Source of the DNA: Phyllobacterium pellucidum
GTDB lineage: Bacteria; Pseudomonadota; Alphaproteobacteria; Rhizobiales; Rhizobiaceae
Reading direction: 5' to 3'
Assembly: GCF_013327855.1 (NCBI RefSeq)
Contig: NZ_JABUMX010000001.1
Coordinates: forward strand, 992,001-1,056,000
Length of the DNA stretch: 64,000 nt
Within the stretch, counting starts at the first letter, position 1. Each line of letters opens with the position of its first letter. A program made the position numbers and the translations under genes. The notes below the pieces were generated by a model. That model was not told where the DNA came from and did no database searches. It saw only the letters and a list, made by a program, of their open reading frames with translations. Shown piece after piece: positions 9,308 through 17,773 of this stretch.

Positions 9308-9463
9308 GTCCTGTCCCACATATCCCGGACGAATAAGGTGCCAATTTATCCACAAGCAGACGTGGCTTAGGCGCCTTATGGATAATCGGGTGCAAAAAGA
9401 TTGCGATTGCTTGCTTGCGATTTCACCAATGATATGGCAGAAGTCCGCCGCGTTCGCAAATCG

Positions 9464-9538
9464 GCTGCGGTAGCTCAGTGGTAGAGCACTCCATTGGTAA
9501 TGGAGAGGTCGAGAGTTCAATCCTCTCTCGCAGCACCA
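9464..9538 (+). tRNA. tRNA-Thr (GGT)
   Basis: A 75-nt cloverleaf with acceptor stem GCTGCGG/TCGCAGC, anticodon stem CTCCA/TGGAG around the loop TTGGTAA (anticodon GGT), T-loop TTCAATC and encoded CCA. Intact, with no duplicated 3' end seen in the window. Confidence 0.94.
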
Positions 9539-9822
9539 GCGAATCGCTCATCAACTCCCACATCCTTCCCTCCTTTATTGGCTTAGAAACTTGTTGACGA
9601 TTGCAGTCGCTGGAAAGCTACCGCGTGTCGATTATGAGGGGTTGGAACAGCTAGGGACGAACAACAACGCTGCTTTGATCACAATGGGTCCCCTCGGCCC
9701 GTTGGATGGGCGCAGCCAGATGCAACATACTGAGTAAGGACCGAAGAATGTCCGGAGCGACGGCTCGGCGCGAACAGCGACCTTGGCCGCTGTCCAAGGT
9801 CACCCTCGGTGAACCAAAAAGT

Positions 9823-10413
9823 CTACTGTCTGGCATCCAGCAATGCATTGACCTGACCAATCTGGTCGTCCGTCAGGGTCCGTCCGAAATCCGACTCGAG
9901 CCGCGATACGGCGTCATCGAGCGCATGATCGCGCATAACGGGGTCTGCCAATGCCAAGGCTGCTTCTCGGTTTCGCTCATAAGTTGCAATCTTGCCAACC
10001 GAGGAATTCGGCGCCGCCCGTTCCCGCGCCCGCGCCGAAGCATGCGCCGCATTCAACGCGCCAAGCGTGTTATCGTCATCGTCGTCAACGACGAAATCAT
10101 CGCTAACCTTGACCGAAGCCTTCTGCAGCTTGGACTTGTCGTGTTGAACCTTCGATTTATCATTGGAGCTGGCTGTTTTGGCGTGACTGGACGCCTTGGA
10201 CTGGCCCGACGATTTGCCGCCGTGATTTCCGCTGTCGCCCTTGCCGTTGCCGCCCTTGCCGCCATTTCCATGACCGCCGCCGTTGCCCCCATTGCCATTG
10301 CCACCCTTGTCGGCGAAAGCTTGTCCCACCAAATTGTATTGGCCGGTGGCCGTTCCTGCCAAAACCAACCCTAGACAAGCGGTTGCAACGAGACCGAACT
10401 TGAGCTGCTTCAT
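9823..10413 (-). CDS. Gly/Asn-rich secreted hypothetical protein
   Basis: This 196-aa protein is not recognised. A strong AGGAGGTGG ribosome site precedes the ATG at 10413. Residues 1-34 form a signal peptide with cleavage likely near 'QAFADKGG'. Next comes a low-complexity stretch of GN, GGN and GGH repeats (about 35-70), a Ser/Lys/His-rich linker, a run of five Asp, and a predicted helical C-terminal part 'DDQIGQVNALLDARQ'. The composition suggests an exported protein that is disordered over half its length. It is monocistronic. Confidence 0.7.
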   Translation of the reverse strand: MKQLKFGLVATACLGLVLAGTATGQYNLVGQAFADKGGNGNGGNGGGHGNGGKGGNGKGDSGNHGGKSSGQSKASSHAKTASSNDKSKVQHDKSKLQKASVKVSDDFVVDDDDDNTLGALNAAHASARARERAAPNSSVGKIATYERNREAALALADPVMRDHALDDAVSRLESDFGRTLTDDQIGQVNALLDARQ

Positions 10414-10514
10414 ATTCCACCTCCTGATATGCGACCCTATGTCAACTCAACGTGCGTTTGCGGCCCGAGTGTGGCAGGAACCGCCCGAATGCGATCAAAT
10501 AGGATTTCAAGCGC

Positions 10515-11126
10515 TTACAACCGCGCCTTCTCCGAACCCCAGCGCAATCCGTCCATCAGCAAAGAGACGAGGCGGCGCGATTGTTCGCGCCATTCAGGGG
10601 TGTCCGGCGCCGAATATATGCCTGAGAGCGCCTGCAGGAGGTCGGCGCTGTTGATGTCGCTGCGGATCGAGCCATCGGCCACCGCCGCGTCTACAAGCTT
10701 GCGCAAGGCCCCCGCGACCATTCCGGACGTATTGGCGAAAACTTGCGAATTGCCGTCGAATAGAATGCGCAAGCTATTGGCCATGCCGCGCTTGGCGGCG
10801 ATGTAATCGACGAAACGCTGCATCCATTCGCCGAGCGCCGCATCCGGCGCGTTATGGATTGCGAGTTCGTCCGCGGCGGCGCATAACCCTTCGACCTCCC
10901 GCCTGTAGACGACCTCCACCAGATGTTCGCGCGTCGGGAAATGCCTGTAGAGCGTGCCGATGCCGACGCCGGCCTGCCGGGCAATCTCCTCAAGCGAAGC
11001 GTTGCCGCCGCGCTCGGCAAAGACATGGCCGGCAATCTCGGCCAGCTTGTCGCGATTGCGGCTGGCATCGGCGCGCAGCGGCCTCGGTGCCTTTGTCTCG
11101 ATCGCTTTCTCCGGCGGGGATACCAA
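10515..11126 (-). CDS. TetR/AcrR family transcriptional regulator
   Basis: This 203-aa repressor-type protein has an N-terminal TetR helix-turn-helix, 'LEEIARQAGVGIGTLYRHF', at about residues 44-62, and an all-helical ligand-binding C-terminal domain resembling the SbtR class. The probable start is TTG 11126 with GGAG upstream. It is transcribed divergently from the molybdenum hydroxylase operon starting at 11334, and a perfect 14-bp palindrome at 11194-11207 lies between them, so it likely represses that operon and itself. Confidence 0.9.
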   Translation of the reverse strand: MVSPPEKAIETKAPRPLRADASRNRDKLAEIAGHVFAERGGNASLEEIARQAGVGIGTLYRHFPTREHLVEVVYRREVEGLCAAADELAIHNAPDAALGEWMQRFVDYIAAKRGMANSLRILFDGNSQVFANTSGMVAGALRKLVDAAVADGSIRSDINSADLLQALSGIYSAPDTPEWREQSRRLVSLLMDGLRWGSEKARL

Positions 11127-11193
11127 TTGTCGAACTCCAAAAATACAAAGCTGGGGCTTGAACCACCCTCGGCCAACCGCTATGTTTCAAAAA

Positions 11194-11207
11194 CGGAGGC
11201 ACCTCCG
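11194..11207. promoter_or_regulatory. Candidate TetR operator palindrome
   Basis: CGGAGG-CA-CCTCCG is a perfect 6+6 inverted repeat with a 2-base centre. It lies between the divergent TetR gene and the hydroxylase operon and is followed by an AT-rich 'TTATAG' stretch that could be a -10 box. Assignment to the adjacent TetR protein is inferred from position. Confidence 0.5.
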
Positions 11208-11333
11208 ATTATAGCGTGACCTCTGAACTAATACCCTATGTGGACCCGTCGTGTCATGTTTTTTGGGCTTTTGCTCGTGGAACGCCCGGCGGCCCTTGGG
11301 ACTTACTGTCATCAGAACGGAGTCAAGACGCCG

Positions 11334-11810
11334 ATGACAAATCAAATCAGCCTCAATCTCGATATTAACGGCAAGTCGCGGCAAGTGACAGTCGAGGCGC
11401 GCGTGACGCTGCTCGACGCTCTGCGCGAACATCTGGAACTGACCGGCACCAAGAAAGGCTGCGATCACGGCCAATGCGGTGCCTGCACGGTGCATGTGGA
11501 CGGCGAACGCGTCCTCTCCTGCCTTACGCTCGCCGCACAGGTCGAAGGCAGCACGATCAATACGATCGAGGGCCTTTCCGCGCCAGGCGACGCGCTGCAT
11601 CCGGTACAGGCCGCGTTTCTCGAGCATGACGCCTTCCAGTGCGGCTATTGCACGCCCGGACAGATCATGTCCGCCGTGGCCTGCATTCGCGAGGGTCATG
11701 CCGGTTCCGACGATGAAATCCGGGAATACATGTCCGGCAACCTCTGCCGTTGCGGCGCCTATCCGCACATCGTCGATGCCGTGCGCGAAGCTGCAAAGGA
11801 GCTGTCATGA
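11334..11810 (+). CDS. (2Fe-2S)-binding subunit of a xanthine dehydrogenase-family hydroxylase
   Basis: This 158-aa small subunit carries two [2Fe-2S] clusters that pass electrons from the molybdenum centre to FAD. The plant-ferredoxin-type ligands are Cys43, 48, 51 and 63 ('GCDHGQCGAC'), and the second cluster ligands are Cys103, 106, 138 and 140 ('CGYCTPG', 'CRCG'). It starts at ATG 11334. The residues upstream are not a twin-arginine signal, unlike E. coli PaoA (YagT), so the enzyme is probably cytoplasmic. The stop overlaps the next start by four bases (ATGA). Confidence 0.93.
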   Translation: MTNQISLNLDINGKSRQVTVEARVTLLDALREHLELTGTKKGCDHGQCGACTVHVDGERVLSCLTLAAQVEGSTINTIEGLSAPGDALHPVQAAFLEHDAFQCGYCTPGQIMSAVACIREGHAGSDDEIREYMSGNLCRCGAYPHIVDAVREAAKELS

Positions 11811-12790
11811 GGGATTTTTCCTATGTTCGCGCCGCTACGATTGACGAGGCGCTAAGCGCCGCGGCAATGCCGGCGACAATGCTGCTTGCCGGCGGTACCA
11901 CCCTGATCGATCTTGCCAAATGCGGCGTGGCCGAGCCGGAGCGCGTTGTCGATATAAGCCATCTCAAAGGCCTTGATGGGGTGCGCATCGACGGCAAAGC
12001 CGCCACGATCGGCGCCTTGGCGCGCATGAGCCGCGTTGCCGAGGACCCGGCAATCAAGGGCGAGTTCCCGGCAATCTCCGAGGCGCTCTGGCAGGCGGCC
12101 TCGGCCCAGATTCGCAATATGGCGACAATTGGCGGCAACCTCCTGCAGCGCACGCGCTGCGCTTATTTTCGCGATCCGGCAACATTCCCCAATTGCAACA
12201 AGCGAAATCCCGGCAGCGGCTGCGCCGCACTGACCGGCGTCAACCGCTCGCATGCGGTGCTCGGCGGCAGCAGCGCCTGCATCGCCACCTATCCTGGCGA
12301 TCTTGCGGTGGCACTGACGGCATTCGATGCTCTTGTGCATCTCGGCGACCGCCAGGTGCCCGTCGATGATTTCTTCTTGTTGCCGGGCGCAAGGCCGGAC
12401 AAGGAACACGCCATGCGCCCCGGCGAAATCATAACCGCGATCTCCGTCCCGGCTTCGCCAGCGGCGCGGCGCTCGACCTTCCTGAAAGTGCGGGACCGGC
12501 AATCCTATGAATTTGCCGCGGCGAGCGCCGCCGTCGGCATCGAACTTGGCGGGGATGGCCGCACCATCACCGACATTCGCATCGCCCTTGGCGGCATCGC
12601 CACAAAACCGTGGCGCGCGCGGGCCGTCGAGGACGCCTTGCGCGGCACGGCCTTCGAGCACGACGCTATCAAGGAGGCGAGCCGTTTGGCCGTCGAGGGC
12701 GCGATCGACCATGGCGCCAACCATTACAAGATCGAACTTGCCCCGCGCGTCGTCGAACGCGCCATCCTCAAGATTGGAGCTGCGGCATGA
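11807..12790 (+). CDS. FAD-binding subunit of a xanthine dehydrogenase-family hydroxylase (PaoB-like)
   Basis: This 327-aa middle subunit holds the FAD domain of molybdopterin dehydrogenases: 'LLAGGTTLIDLAK' near residue 25 and 'ATIGGNLLQRTRC' near residue 105. The cluster of cysteines in 'RTRCAYFRDP' and 'CNKRNPGSGC' matches the PaoB (YagS) subfamily, in which they bind an extra [4Fe-4S] cluster. It overlaps the genes on both sides by ATGA, so synthesis of the three subunits is translationally coupled. Confidence 0.92.
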   Translation: MRDFSYVRAATIDEALSAAAMPATMLLAGGTTLIDLAKCGVAEPERVVDISHLKGLDGVRIDGKAATIGALARMSRVAEDPAIKGEFPAISEALWQAASAQIRNMATIGGNLLQRTRCAYFRDPATFPNCNKRNPGSGCAALTGVNRSHAVLGGSSACIATYPGDLAVALTAFDALVHLGDRQVPVDDFFLLPGARPDKEHAMRPGEIITAISVPASPAARRSTFLKVRDRQSYEFAAASAAVGIELGGDGRTITDIRIALGGIATKPWRARAVEDALRGTAFEHDAIKEASRLAVEGAIDHGANHYKIELAPRVVERAILKIGAAA

Positions 12791-15081
12791 CCATCGTTGA
12801 AACCAGAGCAAAGCGTGGGGACGCCGCCGACGGCGCCTTGGGCGGACGTCTGTCGCGCATCGACGGCCCGGCAAAGATAACCGGCCTTGCCGATTATGCC
12901 CTCGAGCACCATCCGCAAGGAATGGTACACGCCGTCCTCGTCGAAAGCGCGATCGCGTCGGGCCGCGTCGTTTCCATTGACGCAAATGCCGCCGAACGCG
13001 CGCCGGGCGTACTGCTGGTAATGACCCCGGACAATGCGCTGCCGATCAAATCGGCAACCGACTGGCTCAACACGCCGCCTTCCGATGCGCCCTACGAACC
13101 GCTGGCCCGTAGCATCACCTTTGCCGGCCAACATATCGCGGCTGTCATTGCCGAAACCTTCGAGCAGGCAACGGCGGCAGCGGCGCTGGTCAAGGTTTAC
13201 TACGAAGAGGCGCCGGCGATCGCGGGCCTCGATGATCCCAAGGCCGGGGACGGAATGCCACTCGACCGGATGACAATCGAATGGGGCGACGCGCATGGCG
13301 CGCTTGCGAACGCCCCTATCCGCATCAAGCATGAATACCGGACCCCGCGCGAGTATAATGTGCCGATCGAACCGCATGGGCTCATTGCGGAGTGGAAAGG
13401 CGACAGGCTGACGGTCTGGGAGCCCAGCCAGTGGATCGACGGCATGGCGCGGACCTATGCGGAGTGGTTCGACATCCCCTTCGAAAACGTTGAGTTGCGC
13501 TCGCCCTATATCGGCGGTGGCTTCGGATCAAAGGCGCTCGCCCTCGAACACGGCGCCATCGCCATCAATGCTGCGCGCATGCTCGGCCGTCCGGTGAAGC
13601 TCGCGGTCACGCGGGCGCAGACCTTTACGGCCTATGGCGGCCGGCCGGCGACACGCCAGACGATCGAACTCGGTGCAACGCGCGACGGCAAGCTCGTTTC
13701 CATCGTCCAGACAGGCGCCAACGAAACGTCGATGAAAGCCGTTCAAGTCGAGCCGCTGGGCTCGGTGACGTCGATCATGTATGCCACGCCGAATTTCAGT
13801 TCGCGCCAGAACGTCGTTCCCGTCAACACGGTGAAACCCGGCGCCTTGCGCGCGCCCGGCGAGAACCCCAGCGCCTTCGGCATTGAATGCGCGATCGATG
13901 AACTTGCCTATGAAGTCGGGATCGACCCGGTGCAGATTCGACTTCTCAACTACGCCGAGGAAGACCCGCATGCCAGGAAGCCGTGGTCGACCCGGCGCCT
14001 GCGCGAAGCCTATGCGGCCGGAGCGGAGGCCTTCGGCTGGAGCGCGCGCCAGCCAAAACCGCGTTCGATGCGCGAAGGGAATCAGCTCATCGGCTACGGT
14101 GTCGCAGCCGGCACGTACCCCGTACGACGCACCCCAGGCGAAGCACTGGTGCGTATCCTTGGCGACGGTTCCGTCGAGGTCGCCAGCAGCGGCATCGACA
14201 TGGGCCAGGGCACCTATACTATCCTGGCGCAAACGGCTGCCGAAGCCATCGGCGTTCCAGTCGAGAAAGTCCGGGTCAAGCTCGGCGACTCTTCGCTGCC
14301 CCGGGCGCCGGTCGCCGGCGGTTCGCAGTTCGCCAACCTGATCACCGGCGCCGTGCACAAGGCGGCGCTCGCCGCACGCGACGAGTTGATTGGCCTCGCC
14401 ATCAACGATCCAAATTCGCCGTTCCGCGACCTCCAGGCGAATACGCTCATTGTCGAGAACGGCGTAATATCGTCGCCGCGCGATACCGGCGCCGGCGTCG
14501 GCATTGCCGAAATCATGCAGCGGACGGGCCGCGAGCGGATCGAAGCTCTGCGCGATACGTTGCCGGAGAACCTGCGCAACGAGAAAGATCATTTCCGCAA
14601 CTTCACCACCATCACGACGATGCTGTCGCCGACCGATGGCGACTACTCGCTGCACAGTTGGTGCGTCCACTTCGTCGAGGTGCGGGTCGATGCCGATTTC
14701 GGCACCGTCCGGGTGGCGCGGATGGTCTCGGCGCTGGACTCGGGCCGGCTTTACAATCCGAAGCTCGCCGAAAGCCAATGGAAGGGTGGCATCATCATGG
14801 GCATCGGTCAGGCCCTGCTTGAAGAAGGCATTGTCGATGCGCGCAACGGTCGGGTGATGAACAACAATCTTGGAGACTATCTCGTGCCGACCAACGCAGA
14901 CATTCCGGACCTCAAGGTGATCTCGGTCGGCATACCCGATACGCACGCATCGGTGCTCGGCGGCAAGGCGGTGGGCGAACTCGGCATCGTCGGGGTCGCG
15001 CCGGCCATCGCCAATGCGGTCTATCACGCTACGGGCGTAAGGGTGCGCGATTTGCCGATTACAATGGACAAGCTGACTTGA
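12787..15081 (+). CDS. Molybdopterin-binding subunit of a xanthine dehydrogenase-family hydroxylase (PaoC-like)
   Basis: This 764-aa catalytic subunit binds molybdenum cofactor and hydroxylates a small aldehyde or N-heterocycle. Visible motifs are 'GGGFGSKA' and the C-terminal 'KAVGELG', where Glu731 is the base expected to activate water. Length and the subunit order 2Fe-2S, FAD, Mo match PaoABC-type aldehyde oxidoreductases, so an aldehyde is the best guess for substrate. No XdhC/PaoD-type maturation factor lies next to it in this window. Confidence 0.93.
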   Translation: MTIVETRAKRGDAADGALGGRLSRIDGPAKITGLADYALEHHPQGMVHAVLVESAIASGRVVSIDANAAERAPGVLLVMTPDNALPIKSATDWLNTPPSDAPYEPLARSITFAGQHIAAVIAETFEQATAAAALVKVYYEEAPAIAGLDDPKAGDGMPLDRMTIEWGDAHGALANAPIRIKHEYRTPREYNVPIEPHGLIAEWKGDRLTVWEPSQWIDGMARTYAEWFDIPFENVELRSPYIGGGFGSKALALEHGAIAINAARMLGRPVKLAVTRAQTFTAYGGRPATRQTIELGATRDGKLVSIVQTGANETSMKAVQVEPLGSVTSIMYATPNFSSRQNVVPVNTVKPGALRAPGENPSAFGIECAIDELAYEVGIDPVQIRLLNYAEEDPHARKPWSTRRLREAYAAGAEAFGWSARQPKPRSMREGNQLIGYGVAAGTYPVRRTPGEALVRILGDGSVEVASSGIDMGQGTYTILAQTAAEAIGVPVEKVRVKLGDSSLPRAPVAGGSQFANLITGAVHKAALAARDELIGLAINDPNSPFRDLQANTLIVENGVISSPRDTGAGVGIAEIMQRTGRERIEALRDTLPENLRNEKDHFRNFTTITTMLSPTDGDYSLHSWCVHFVEVRVDADFGTVRVARMVSALDSGRLYNPKLAESQWKGGIIMGIGQALLEEGIVDARNGRVMNNNLGDYLVPTNADIPDLKVISVGIPDTHASVLGGKAVGELGIVGVAPAIANAVYHATGVRVRDLPITMDKLT

Positions 15082-15154
15082 AGGGGGCCGCTGCGGCGAG
15101 CTACGGATCGCGTTGATACTTCTATCGACGCTCCCGTTGCCCTGCCCTTCATGG

Positions 15155-15179
15155 ATCCTCGGGACAAAAGCCCGAGGAT
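15155..15179. terminator. Hairpin between convergent genes
   Basis: ATCCTCGGG and CCCGAGGAT form a perfect 9-bp stem with a 7-base loop. It lies between the end of the hydroxylase operon and the end of the convergent LysR gene. There is no T-tract, so it may be only a weak terminator or an mRNA-stabilising end. Confidence 0.4.
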
Positions 15180-15219
15180 GGCCTGGGCGGACCCGGAGGG
15201 GGCGTGGTGACTGTTTCAG

Positions 15220-16125
15220 TCAGCTTCCAAACCGCCCCAATTCCTGCTTGAACCGATCGATCAGCCAGTTTGAGGCCGGTCCGAGCGGCCGGTCAACAGG
15301 GTAAATAGCCAAGAGCGGATACTCGGTCTCCGGATAGGGTTCGAGATCGAGCTGCACCAGCCGGCCGGTGGCGATATCATCCTTCACCATCCATTTCGGC
15401 AGGCCGCCCCAACCGAGGCCGGCCACGGTGAGATCATATTTGGTGCCGACGTCCGTCAGGCGCCAGATCTTGTAGGCAAACACGCCGAAATTACGCCCCT
15501 TGGTCTGTTCGCTAAGATCGGTAATGACCAGTTGCGTATGATCGCGAATAAAGGAAAGCGGGACCGGCCCCTCATAAAGCGCAAGCGGGTGGCTCGGTGC
15601 CGCAACGGGAGTCATGGCCGTCTGGCCGATTTGCACCAGCACAAGTTCGTCATGGGCGTTGAGAGGTGGACCGGCAATGCCGAAATCCGCCTGTTTCTTC
15701 AGGACCAGATCCCAAACCATGCCGAGCGCGCCGACATGAACGCGCAGGCTGACTGTCGGAAACTGTTTCTGGAACGCCTTGAGCACGCATGTCATCACCG
15801 GCGACGGCAACGACACGTCTATGGCGACGGCAACCTCGGCTTCGAGGCCCATTTTCAGTCCTTCGACACGTGAACGCAGGCTCTGCAGCACGGATACCAT
15901 GCGCCGCGCATCCTCGAGCATGGCCTTACCTGTTTCCGTCAGGCGGGGCTCGCGCGTTCCGCCGCGTTCAAACAATTGCAATTCCAGCTGCGCTTCGAGA
16001 TTGGCGATCGTATAGCTGATCACCGACTGCGAGCGATTGAGCTTGCGCGCCGCAGCCGAAAAGCTGCCGGATTCCGCAACTGTCACGAACACCTGAAGCT
16101 GGTCGAGCGTCGGATTTGCCTGCAT
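15220..16125 (-). CDS. LysR family transcriptional regulator
   Basis: This 301-aa protein has the LysR winged helix near the N-terminus ('LDQLQVFVTVAESGSFSAAA', then 'LNRSQSVISYTIANLE') and a periplasmic-binding-like effector domain from about residue 90. It is divergent from the azoreductase gene, with 125 bases between the two starts that contain a 7+7 inverted repeat and an inner palindrome. The arrangement is typical of a LysR regulator acting on its neighbour, probably in response to a quinone, azo compound or other electrophile. Confidence 0.93.
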   Translation of the reverse strand: MQANPTLDQLQVFVTVAESGSFSAAARKLNRSQSVISYTIANLEAQLELQLFERGGTREPRLTETGKAMLEDARRMVSVLQSLRSRVEGLKMGLEAEVAVAIDVSLPSPVMTCVLKAFQKQFPTVSLRVHVGALGMVWDLVLKKQADFGIAGPPLNAHDELVLVQIGQTAMTPVAAPSHPLALYEGPVPLSFIRDHTQLVITDLSEQTKGRNFGVFAYKIWRLTDVGTKYDLTVAGLGWGGLPKWMVKDDIATGRLVQLDLEPYPETEYPLLAIYPVDRPLGPASNWLIDRFKQELGRFGS

Positions 16126-16135
16126 TGCCTGACCT

Positions 16136-16163
16136 ATCGATCTATTAGATGGAATTGATCGAT
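16136..16163. promoter_or_regulatory. Candidate LysR binding site upstream of the azoreductase
   Basis: ATCGATC (16136-16142) and GATCGAT (16157-16163) form a perfect 7-bp inverted repeat 14 bases apart. A second, inner palindrome ATCTA-T-TAGAT lies at 16140-16150. Both sit in the 125-bp divergent region between the LysR gene and the azoreductase gene. Confidence 0.5.
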
Positions 16164-16250
16164 ATTTTCCCAGTTTTCTAAATGGATGTCGAGTACCAAA
16201 TTGCAGCCATCAGTTCTCACCCGAGAATATCAATTGAAGGAACTTAGGCT

Positions 16251-16868
16251 ATGTCTTCCATTCTTCTCGTTACATCGAGCCCCCGCGGTGCCGCTTCGCA
16301 TTCGACGCGCGTCGCTACCGAACTTGCCCAGAAGCTGCAGGCAAAGACGCCCGGCAGCGCCATCGTCAAGCGCGATCTTGCCAGCCAGCCGCTGCCGCAT
16401 ATCGATGCGGACTATTCGTCGGGCATTTACACCCCGGTCGAATCCCGTTCGGAGCGTCAGCAGAGCGTCGTTGGCGTATCGGATGCCATCGTCGATGAAC
16501 TGTTTGCCGCCGATAGCATCGTTATCGCCACGGGCCTCATCAACTTCAACATTTCTTCGACGCTGAAGGCCTGGGTCGATCATATCGCCCGCGCCGGCAA
16601 GACGTTCAGCTATGGCGCTGAAGGCCCCAAGGGCCTGGTCACAGGCAAGAAGGTCTATATCGTCATCGCTTCGGGCGGTGTCTATTCGAGCGGTCCGGCA
16701 GCAGCATTCGATCATGCGGTACCTTACCTCAAGACTGCGCTTGGCTTCCTGGGCATGACCGATGTCGAAGTCATCCGCATCGAGGGCGTCGCGATGGGTC
16801 CTGATGCAGAAGCCAAGGCCGTATCGTCGGCTCTCGACCTTACCAGCGACCTGGCGCTTGCCGCCTAA
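16251..16868 (+). CDS. azoR: FMN-dependent NADH-azoreductase
   Basis: This 205-aa flavodoxin-like enzyme belongs to the AzoR/AcpD family, which reduces azo compounds and quinones with NADH through FMN. The FMN phosphate loop is 'TSSPRGAASHS' near the N-terminus, and 'INFNISSTLKAWVDHI' and 'IASGGVYS' are the usual cofactor and dimer segments. AAGGAAC precedes the ATG. Divergent from a LysR gene, and followed by a strong terminator, so it is a single-gene transcript. Confidence 0.93.
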   Translation: MSSILLVTSSPRGAASHSTRVATELAQKLQAKTPGSAIVKRDLASQPLPHIDADYSSGIYTPVESRSERQQSVVGVSDAIVDELFAADSIVIATGLINFNISSTLKAWVDHIARAGKTFSYGAEGPKGLVTGKKVYIVIASGGVYSSGPAAAFDHAVPYLKTALGFLGMTDVEVIRIEGVAMGPDAEAKAVSSALDLTSDLALAA

Positions 16869-16887
16869 GGGTAATGCGCTGATCGCG

Positions 16888-16920
16888 AAAGAGGCGGGCT
16901 TTTGGCCCGCCTCTTTTTTT
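16888..16920 (+). terminator. Rho-independent terminator of azoR
   Basis: GAGGCGGGC and GCCCGCCTC pair over nine bases around a 5-base loop, extended by an AAA/TTT pairing and followed by a run of T. It begins 20 bases after the azoR stop. Confidence 0.9.
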
Positions 16921-16937
16921 GTACAAAGTTTATTTGG

Positions 16938-17126
16938 TCAGGACTTTCGCAAGGTCCGCTCGGCGTCATCAAGACGCCTAAGCTGGTCGAGAAGACTTTC
17001 CGGGACAGTTTCATCAACCTTGTAGATACCTGCAGCTCGTATCGCCGACCTATAGGACGACTGCGAAATCTGCCGTCTCAAAATCTGCGAGAGTTCTTTT
17101 TCGTAGGTACGGTTTCGGCCGTCCAT
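16938..17126 (-). CDS. Small hypothetical protein
   Basis: A 62-aa reading frame with a good ribosome site (TTGGAG eight bases before the ATG at 17126). The product is basic and predicted helical ('YEKELSQILRRQ', 'LLDQLRRLDDAERTL') and matches no family known to me. It ends just downstream of the azoR terminator on the opposite strand. The codon pattern looks protein-like, but the short length leaves doubt. Confidence 0.4.
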   Translation of the reverse strand: MDGRNRTYEKELSQILRRQISQSSYRSAIRAAGIYKVDETVPESLLDQLRRLDDAERTLRKS

Positions 17127-17283
17127 CAATCAAGCTCCAACTAGTGCCTCGTTGAAAGAACAACCGTTCCCCAAGAAGAAGGTTCCCCTTTTCAAGCCTT
17201 AAGACTTCAATGGCAATGTGTCGCGGCGCCGCAGGCCTACGCGTCGTACGATCTCTGGGAACCGCTGACCACTACCTGGCGTT

Positions 17284-17763
17284 GTGCTCAACGTTCATAA
17301 TGGTTGGAGACAGCGCTTGTTCGAAACGTTTCATTACCTGAATACCCTGCCGCTTTTCCCACATGCCTTTGCTTTGGCGGTGGCCTATATCCTTGCCTTT
17401 CCCATCGGGTGGGAGCGCGAACAGGAGGAGCGAAGCGCCGGCCTGCGGACCTTCCCGCTGGTAGCGCTGGCGAGTTGCGGATTCGTGCAAGGCGCCGAGC
17501 GCCTGATGACGGACAATCCCGAAGCGCTGGCGCGCATCGTTGAGGGTCTTATCACCGGCGTCGGATTTATCGGAGGCGGGGCAATCCTGCAGGGCAAGAA
17601 CTCGGTACGCGGCACGGCGACCGCGGCGAGCATCTGGTCGACTGGCGCCATCGGCGTTTCGGTCGGGCTCGAAAGCTACGATGTCGCGATTATCATATCC
17701 GTGCTGACGCTTCTCACGCTGCGCCTCATGCTGCCGCTGAAGAAGGAGCAGAAAGAAGATTGA
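17284..17763 (+). CDS. MgtC/SapB family membrane protein
   Basis: This 159-aa inner-membrane protein is of the MgtC/SapB family, linked to growth at low magnesium and survival inside hosts. Four or five hydrophobic segments are seen, with the family signature 'IGWEREQEERSAGLRTF', followed by 'LITGVGFIGGGAIL' and 'VRGTATAASIWSTGAIG'. The start is GTG 17284. It has the short form without the C-terminal ACT-like domain of Salmonella MgtC. Its 3' end lies 10 bases from the convergent galE stop. Confidence 0.9.
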   Translation: MLNVHNGWRQRLFETFHYLNTLPLFPHAFALAVAYILAFPIGWEREQEERSAGLRTFPLVALASCGFVQGAERLMTDNPEALARIVEGLITGVGFIGGGAILQGKNSVRGTATAASIWSTGAIGVSVGLESYDVAIIISVLTLLTLRLMLPLKKEQKED

Positions 17764-17773
17764 TACGTCGGCT

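Noticed and set aside
9706-10374. 222-codon plus-strand frame with hydrophobic repeats
   Set aside because: The apparent Ala/Val-rich helices are the complement of the GN-rich repeats of the secreted protein on the minus strand, which has a strong ribosome site and signal peptide.
11852-12985. 377-codon minus-strand frame
   Set aside because: Antisense shadow of the FAD subunit gene; no motif and no ribosome site.
13528-15027. 499-codon minus-strand frame
   Set aside because: Antisense to the molybdopterin subunit, whose motifs are intact; Arg/Asp/His-rich composition is typical of a shadow.
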